Source: Cadophora sp. MPI-SDFR-AT-0126
Taxonomy: Eukaryota > Ascomycota > Leotiomycetes > Helotiales > Ploettnerulaceae
Length of the DNA: 64,000 nt
Direction: 5' to 3'
NCBI GenBank assembly: GCA_020747065.1
Contig: JAGMVK010000010.1
Span: 1,364,001 to 1,428,000 of the forward strand
Below the pieces are notes generated by a model, which saw only the letters and a program-made list of their open reading frames with translations, was not told where the DNA came from and searched no databases. A program made the position numbers and the translations under genes. Shown piece by piece: positions 58,525 through 64,000 of this stretch. How positions within the stretch are numbered: position 1 is the stretch's first letter; each line of letters opens with the position of its first letter.

Positions 58525-60749
58525 CTAGTACGCCGTACTCTGTCGGTAGAAATCCGCTGGGCCGCCCGGAGGTGCACTTGGTGCCCCCATATGACCATCT
58601 GATGATCCTGGTCGCTGGTAAGGCTTGTATTGAGTCGGAGGTGCAGCACCTTGGCTGGGGAGTGTTTGTCTGGCATCATGTGATTGTCCGATATTTGGAT
58701 AACCTGCGTTCACACCGCCTGTAGGGGGAGGAGGTGCGCTTGCATTTGGCGGAGGAGGGGCGTCATATCCGGGTTGGCTAGGAGGGGGATATTGCTGTTG
58801 TGGAGGTGCGTAAGCGTTGTATTGTTGTTGAGCAGGTGGTGGTTGGGAATTGGAAGGGCCCGCGCTGTAAGGATCGTCTTGCGAGTAAAGAGATGCGCTA
58901 TAAGCAGAATTTGGTTGTTGGCCAATTGGAGAATCGTAAACAGACGTAGCGAGCTCTTGGGGATTAGAATAGGTGCTTTGAGGTCGGTGGCCAGATTGGG
59001 GCTGTGGTGGGGGATACTGGTTCGGAGGTGGCGAACTTGTTTGAAGAGGTGCGGGAATGTTGTTAGAAGGTATGCGAGGAGTTGGATCTCTCTGAGGATA
59101 TTGGTGTTGCCCTTGCTGAGACTCTGGAGGTGGCTGCTGTCCCTGCTGTGCAACAACATAGAACGGGGCAGGTCCGGTCCGAAGAGGTTGTGGAGGGTAC
59201 CCTTGGGGAGAAGATGATTGTGGTGGATATTGTTGATCTTTCAAAGTCAGAAACTTGCCTCGGGATTTCATGCATCCTTCTTACCTTGTTGTTGATTGGG
59301 AGTGTAATATCTTTGCGTATCCTGTTGTGGCGGTGCAGCTTGAGGTGGATACCCGCCACCATAACCTTGCTGGTGACGACCATATTGGTATGCAGGCTGG
59401 GATTGGGTCATGGATGCATCCAACAGATTCTCATAGTCACGGCACGATTTGATGAATCTCTCGTTGAGTTGTGTAAAGTCATCTAGCAGAAATTAGAACA
59501 ATCGACATGTGACGTAAGCTTTTGAGTACCTTTTCGCTGTGAGTACTTTCCGATCAATTCGATGAGCTTTGGGCGGATAGCAAGTGTTGAGTGGTAAAGT
59601 TTCTGCAGGATCTAGTCAGCATGTATCATGGATAGAGTTGACCATACATACAGTGATTTCCTCGTTATCTTTGACATTCAAATCGGATGATGAAGTACTT
59701 AGTAGCGTAAGTAGTTTCTCCACATTCTTGATCTCCGCGAAGACCTCGGCCTCCATCTGCGCCTCTCTTTGTAGCTCTTCTGCTGTAGGATCTGCCAGCT
59801 TCTCGACGTAATTCAAGGGGAAGATACCAGTCTGTCCTCTCAAAAGCCCCTTCCACCAGTCTTTGTATACCGATTCTAGTACGGCGATTACATCTCCTTT
59901 CCGAAACGTCAACTCATCTGGATCGGTAGCATGGAAGTCGAACAGAGCTCTGACTCGGGATACTGTCGCTGCAGTGGTCCCAGAGGGAACTGTTTGTGGT
60001 TGCGAGGCTGGCTGAGACTGTGAGGGTCCGGCAGATTGTCCAGATTGCTGAGCTGGCTTCGTCTGTGGCTGGGGTGTCTTATCCTGGATAGATAGCTTCA
60101 ATGCCATTTGGAGCTCTTCTTCTTCCTTCTGTCGGTCCAGATCCGTGAGCCTGCTCTTCTGCGGGGCAGACGGTGGATGGAGGTTTGGATTTTGGCTCTT
60201 GAGCTTGTGGTACTGGTCCTTCATGATTCCCAAATCCGGATCCTTGAACATGTCCGCCCATTCTTGCATTCGCTCTAGAATCTTCGCCTTGACTTGCTGA
60301 TGCGTGTTCCGGTCGTTGGCTAATCGAAGTAGGGCATCTGTGAAAGCTCTCGAGGCAAGCTCTCGGTGCATCTTAGGTCCACAATTTTGACTCAGAGCAT
60401 TGGCAAGCTATGTTGTACATCAGCAGATGCTCAAGATATCATAATCAGGAATAGGCCCTTACCTCCAGAGTGTATAACTGTACGTTGGCATTACGATGCG
60501 CCAGTCTCTTGATCATAGCCGCCACGGCATCCTTGGCGCCACTGTCCTCAGTCGTTACCTTGTCGCAGACATCCATAATGTACTCCCAATTCTCGGACGT
60601 GAGGTTCTCGTCAGTCGCCTTGGCTGTGAATTATTAGCAACTGCTTGTCTGCCGTGGTTCTCAAGCTCTCCGAGCTCCAAGATGGAGGAGGCTTGAGCAG
60701 TCAACTTACCAACGACATCGTCGAAGGCGTTCTGCTGGGCGCGGAACAT
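58525..60749 (-). CDS. HSE1: ESCRT-0 subunit Hse1 (VHS-UIM-SH3), 646 aa
   Basis: Endosomal sorting protein that, with Vps27, binds ubiquitinated cargo. Exons (minus) are 60710-60749, 60463-60623, 59652-60407, 59530-59602, 59285-59482 and 58525-59237 (1941 nt). The VHS domain covers about 1-140 (ATDENLTSENWEYIMDVCDKV, AVAAMIKRLAHRNANVQLYTLE). A ubiquitin-interacting motif lies at about 162-176 (EEEELQMALKLSIQD). The SH3 domain spans about 219-271 (VRALFDFHATDPDELTFRKGD, WWKGLLRGQTGIFPLNYVE). A helical GAT-like region follows (KLYHSTLAIRPKLIELIGKYS) and then a long Gln/Pro/Tyr-rich tail. The order and spacing are those of fungal Hse1. All splice joins preserve conserved segments, for example QRK-DDFTQLNERF. 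Confidence 0.96.
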
Positions 60750-61556
60750 GGTGGCAGTTGTCTGCAATATGACTATGAGATATTACGAAGCTCTATGCTG
60801 GCAAAATAGAAGTCTGGGTGGAGGAGAGGAAATGGTGTTGTCAGGCAGTGGATGAAGTAGGAGGAAGCTCCCCGCTAAACGAACTGACCTGAAGTCAGGC
60901 TCTTGGGCTGGCGAGGCTCGCGCCGCCTCAGTGGCTGCGTCATCCAACCCTTCACTCAGACAACTTTTCCAGGCTGCCATTTTACAAGAATATGATGTTG
61001 ATATTGATTCCAATGAAGCTCATGTTGATTCAACGCAGGTAAATTCGCTACTTTTCTATCATTGAGTAATAGCCCATGATTGACTGAACTGAAAACAAAT
61101 CAAATTAGAGACAGTCTCGCGCCTATCACTTTCAAGGACGTCTGGAATTAAATCTGAAGATTTACTTCGCAATAATTCGGAAGTAGAGCATGTCTTGATA
61201 GTATGAAACAGGCGTTATGAATGGTTAAACTTGATTTGAAGGATGTTCACCAATCTCCAATCCAGCAGCTTCCTCCATCCAGAAGCTAGATTAGTGTACA
61301 TATAAACAGCTAATACCATGCCATACCCTGCCCTCCCAAGCTGCAGACGGCATTATGAGAGTCTCGACCCAGAGACGATAATCCATGCAGAAACACAGAT
61401 GCCCACCAGACGCTATGCTTTCAACGACTAATTACCTCCAAGAGGAGCACTCGAACACCAAAGCGACTGCCCAAATCCATCCTGGCGTCGATAAACGCCC
61501 ATAACTCCTTCATATATGCATTAAAACACAATGCTGCCTCGTCAGCTACAGTACAA
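60750..61556. other. Intergenic upstream of HSE1
   Basis: This is the promoter of HSE1 and 3' flank of the Zds-type gene. Short frames only. Confidence 0.5.
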
Positions 61557-64000
61557 TCACCACATATCGTCATCCTCGTCATCCTCGTGTTTTTGCTGTT
61601 GCCGTTGTTCTGGGCGACCATAAGAATAGAAGTCCTTGCCATTTCGATCATACTGGTTTTGATCCCCATACCCATTCTCTTGACTATGTTGGGACGCTCG
61701 AGACTCAGGCCGATTGGAATGTTGACTTTGAGACGAATCGGCATCCTGATGATCATAGTCATAGATTTGGGAGTCGTCGACATAATTGACACCGTCTGCT
61801 CTGGCTGGCTCTTGTTTCGGTTCAGCATACTGAGCAATTCCCTGTTCTACATTAGATGAGGTTGAAATGACGATTCAATGCTACTGACCTGATGATAATC
61901 ATATCTGTACTGTTCCCCTCCCTCTTGTTGCTGCAGTTGCTGTCGTTGCTGTTCTTGCTCCTTTCCCCTTCGCTCTGCTTCCTGTTTCTTCTGTAGTGCG
62001 GACTGAGGTATCTGCATTTGAGGATGCATTTGTTGCACCTTGGCCAGGTACGAGTACATGAAGTTACTCAGCAGAACTTGACTATACAGCGCGCGACGAG
62101 GATTTGCCAGTTTGATATGTGCCATGCGGTAAATTGCCCGTTCTTCCAAAATAGAGAACCTTGTCCAGTTATAATCAATGTCTGGTTTGAGCTGACGAGG
62201 CGGGGGCTCTGGCGAAAGGGTTCGCAGGGAGCTGCCCTTCTTTCCACCAGAATCACGGTCATTCTTTTTCTTACCCCCACCAAAGAATGAGGAGAAGAGG
62301 CTATCCTTCTCTTTCTTGTTTTCTGTGCCAGATTTGCGACTGCTTTCCTTCTTTCTCTCGTCTTGGAGTCTGTAATCAGCATTGTCACGTTCCAGCAGGA
62401 TGCTTTCCCTCCCTCTCGTGGCACCAGTATCCAAAGTCGCCTGTAGCACGTCTAAGCGAGCGATATCGTGTGCTTTGTCGACCGCCACCTTCCCTTTGCC
62501 CTTTTTGCCGTCCTTGTGATCCTCTTCCCTTTTCTTTTCTTTCTTTTCCTTCTCGTCGCTACCTTTAAACCAACCCCAGCTCGTTTTCCGGGTTCCAGTC
62601 TCTGACTCATCCTTGTCTTTCTTAGACTTCTTATCAGACTTTCGCTCGTCAGCGGTAGGAATGAAGGTAAGAGTATCTGTCCTTGCATTACTTCCTGGTA
62701 GCGGGGAAGGATTTTGAGCCATATCATTGAGAGTCTGTGATGAAGCAGGCTTCTGGATCACGTTGGAGCTTGACATCTGTCGATCTAGCACAGGACGCCT
62801 ACTTGACCGGGCGGGTGGTTCCGGGGAGGATTGCTTCTGTTGTTGTATTGATGGATGGGGTCCTTGTGAGGAAGACCTCTCGGGAAATTGCAAGGTCGGT
62901 TTGACAGGCGGTACCTCAACTTCCTCCGTTGGTGGAGGGGTTTCTATTATACGAGGAACTGGCGTATCATTCCTAGGAATGGAATTATTCCTTGGTTGTG
63001 ATGAGGTCTCTGAAGGTGTTTGACTTGGTCCAGCGGTATCCATGGAGAAAAAATCGATTTTCCCGATTTCAGGAGTGCTATTGTCTGAGCTCTCATTCTG
63101 GGAGTTTGTCTGAGTTAGATTTTGCAGACGGCGGGCGCCACGGTGAGGTCGAGAGAAATTTTCTGTGGCCGTCGGTTCGGATTGCACCTTCGTGAGCGGG
63201 AAACCAATTGGTGATGCTGCTATAGGGGATTCCTCCCCATCCGTATCAGCTCGCATTGTACCAGCTCTTCTGGGGCCTCTCCCTTCTTTCCTCAAACTTC
63301 CCCTCCTGTATGTGGTCCTGGTGGATCTCCGGAGTCCAATCCCTGGGGCTTGTGGTAATATTGGCATGTCCTCACTTTCGGGCACCTCTCCATTGCTATT
63401 CCTTCTCATGTTGGTGTCCAGCGTAAGTTTTTGCATTGCTTTCGAGGGATCCCTTACAAGCGCGTCCAGCTCCTTCAGATCAGATATCTTCAATTCCGGA
63501 ATCTGATGGGTCGATAGGGATTTCTTTCGCTCTAACTGGTCCGCACCATCTTTGTAGCCCAGCGCTCCCCTTCCTCCGTCGTTATCGATCTGCCTTGAGA
63601 GCATAGATTTCTTCCTCCTCAATCCACCTACAGAGCCAGCTCGTTCTATGCCATCCGGGGATAAAGACGTCTGTTCTCCAGAACGACGTTTGATAGATTG
63701 TACCCTATTCTCAAGGAACGTTTTGAACTCCATGGGCGCAAGCTCCGGATGCACCCTTGCTGGCACCCAGAAGAGCCGCGAGGGATCATCTTCGTCATCG
63801 TCTCCGGTAGGGGCAACAGAAGGCATCATAGAGCTCTGAAAAGAGGGCAGATCAGGGTCGCTTGTATTTCCAACATCCATGGACATCCGTCGGAGGGCTT
63901 GTAAATTGCTGAGTTCTTGAGCAACTGCCGCTGGATCGGATTCATAGTCTATATTGCTGAGGGGAAATTGTGAATTTGCATCGGAGCCATTCCTATCTCT
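61557..64000 (-). CDS. Zds1/Zds2-type protein with Zds_C domain (5' end outside the window)
   Basis: Homologue of yeast Zds1/Zds2, which bind PP2A-Cdc55 and act in polarity, Cdc14 release and mitotic entry. Visible exons (minus) are 61889 to the edge at 64000 and 61557-61841, giving about 798 residues; the frame is open at 64000. The conserved C-terminal Zds_C domain is clear around 62045-62195 (YNWTRFSILEERAIYRMAHI, KLANPRRALYSQVLLSNFMYSYL). N-terminal to it are long Ser/Pro/Lys-rich stretches, the short conserved-looking LFWVPARVHPELAPMEFKTFL near 63730-63790, and Lys/Glu-rich segments. The last exon is Gln/Asp/Tyr-rich and ends EDDEDDDMW. Intron donor is gtcagt, acceptor gaacag. PP2A regulation links it by theme, not by position, to RRD1 in this window. 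Confidence 0.9.

Overview
The window looks like a gene-dense stretch of a filamentous ascomycete (Pezizomycotina) nuclear genome. The evidence is short GT-AG introns (mostly about 50-150 bp), fungal-only protein families (a fungal phytochrome, Zn2Cys6 and copper-fist regulators, Atg13, Hse1, a Zds-type protein) and compact spacing with genes on both strands. Family content suggests a leotiomycete-like fungus, but that is inference. No rRNA, tRNA, CRISPR or intact transposon was recognised. Nineteen protein-coding loci are supported. Two run off the ends and one is frameshifted.

Layout. 1-2208 (-): 5' part of a long coiled-coil protein. 4078-4844 (-): small Ala/Pro-rich protein with three introns. 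5573-7209 (-): PP2A activator RRD1/PTPA, divergent from an AT-hook nuclear protein at 7542-9914 (+). 10845-12740 (+): flavin monooxygenase with a frameshift in exon 1, converging on a short-chain dehydrogenase fused to a CE4 polysaccharide deacetylase (12842-15223, -). A 2.5 kb intergenic region with a 22-bp perfect palindrome separates that fusion from a divergently transcribed hybrid-kinase phytochrome (17711-23307, +). 24137-25851 (+): carbon-nitrogen hydrolase. 26503-27005 (+): tautomerase, converging on a small SET-domain gene (27128-27769, -). 29014-29483 (+): 105-aa hydrophobic protein with a strong-looking promoter. A 5.2 kb stretch without a supportable gene follows.

34726-36242 (+): copper-fist regulator. 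38509-41015 (+): RGT1-like Zn2Cys6 glucose regulator, converging on a large ANK-RCC1-BTB-BTB (IBTK/Btb3-like) gene at 42307-47205 (-). A 16-bp minisatellite lies at 48470-48638, upstream of a Cys-rich hypothetical gene (48934-49728, +). The rest is core biology: ATG13 (52006-55020, +), hydroxyacid-oxoacid transhydrogenase (56181-57845, +), ESCRT-0 subunit HSE1 (58525-60749, -) and the C-terminal half or more of a Zds-type protein (61557 to beyond 64000, -).

How the genes relate. Most are unrelated housekeeping and regulatory genes. Three are linked to PP2A/polarity, autophagy and endosomal sorting, and three act in light, copper or glucose sensing. The one metabolic-looking patch is 10.8-27 kb: FMO, SDR-deacetylase fusion, carbon-nitrogen hydrolase and tautomerase around the phytochrome. 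Whether these form a functional group is speculative. Exon models were built by hand from splice signals and reading phase. Every complete intact model closes in frame.
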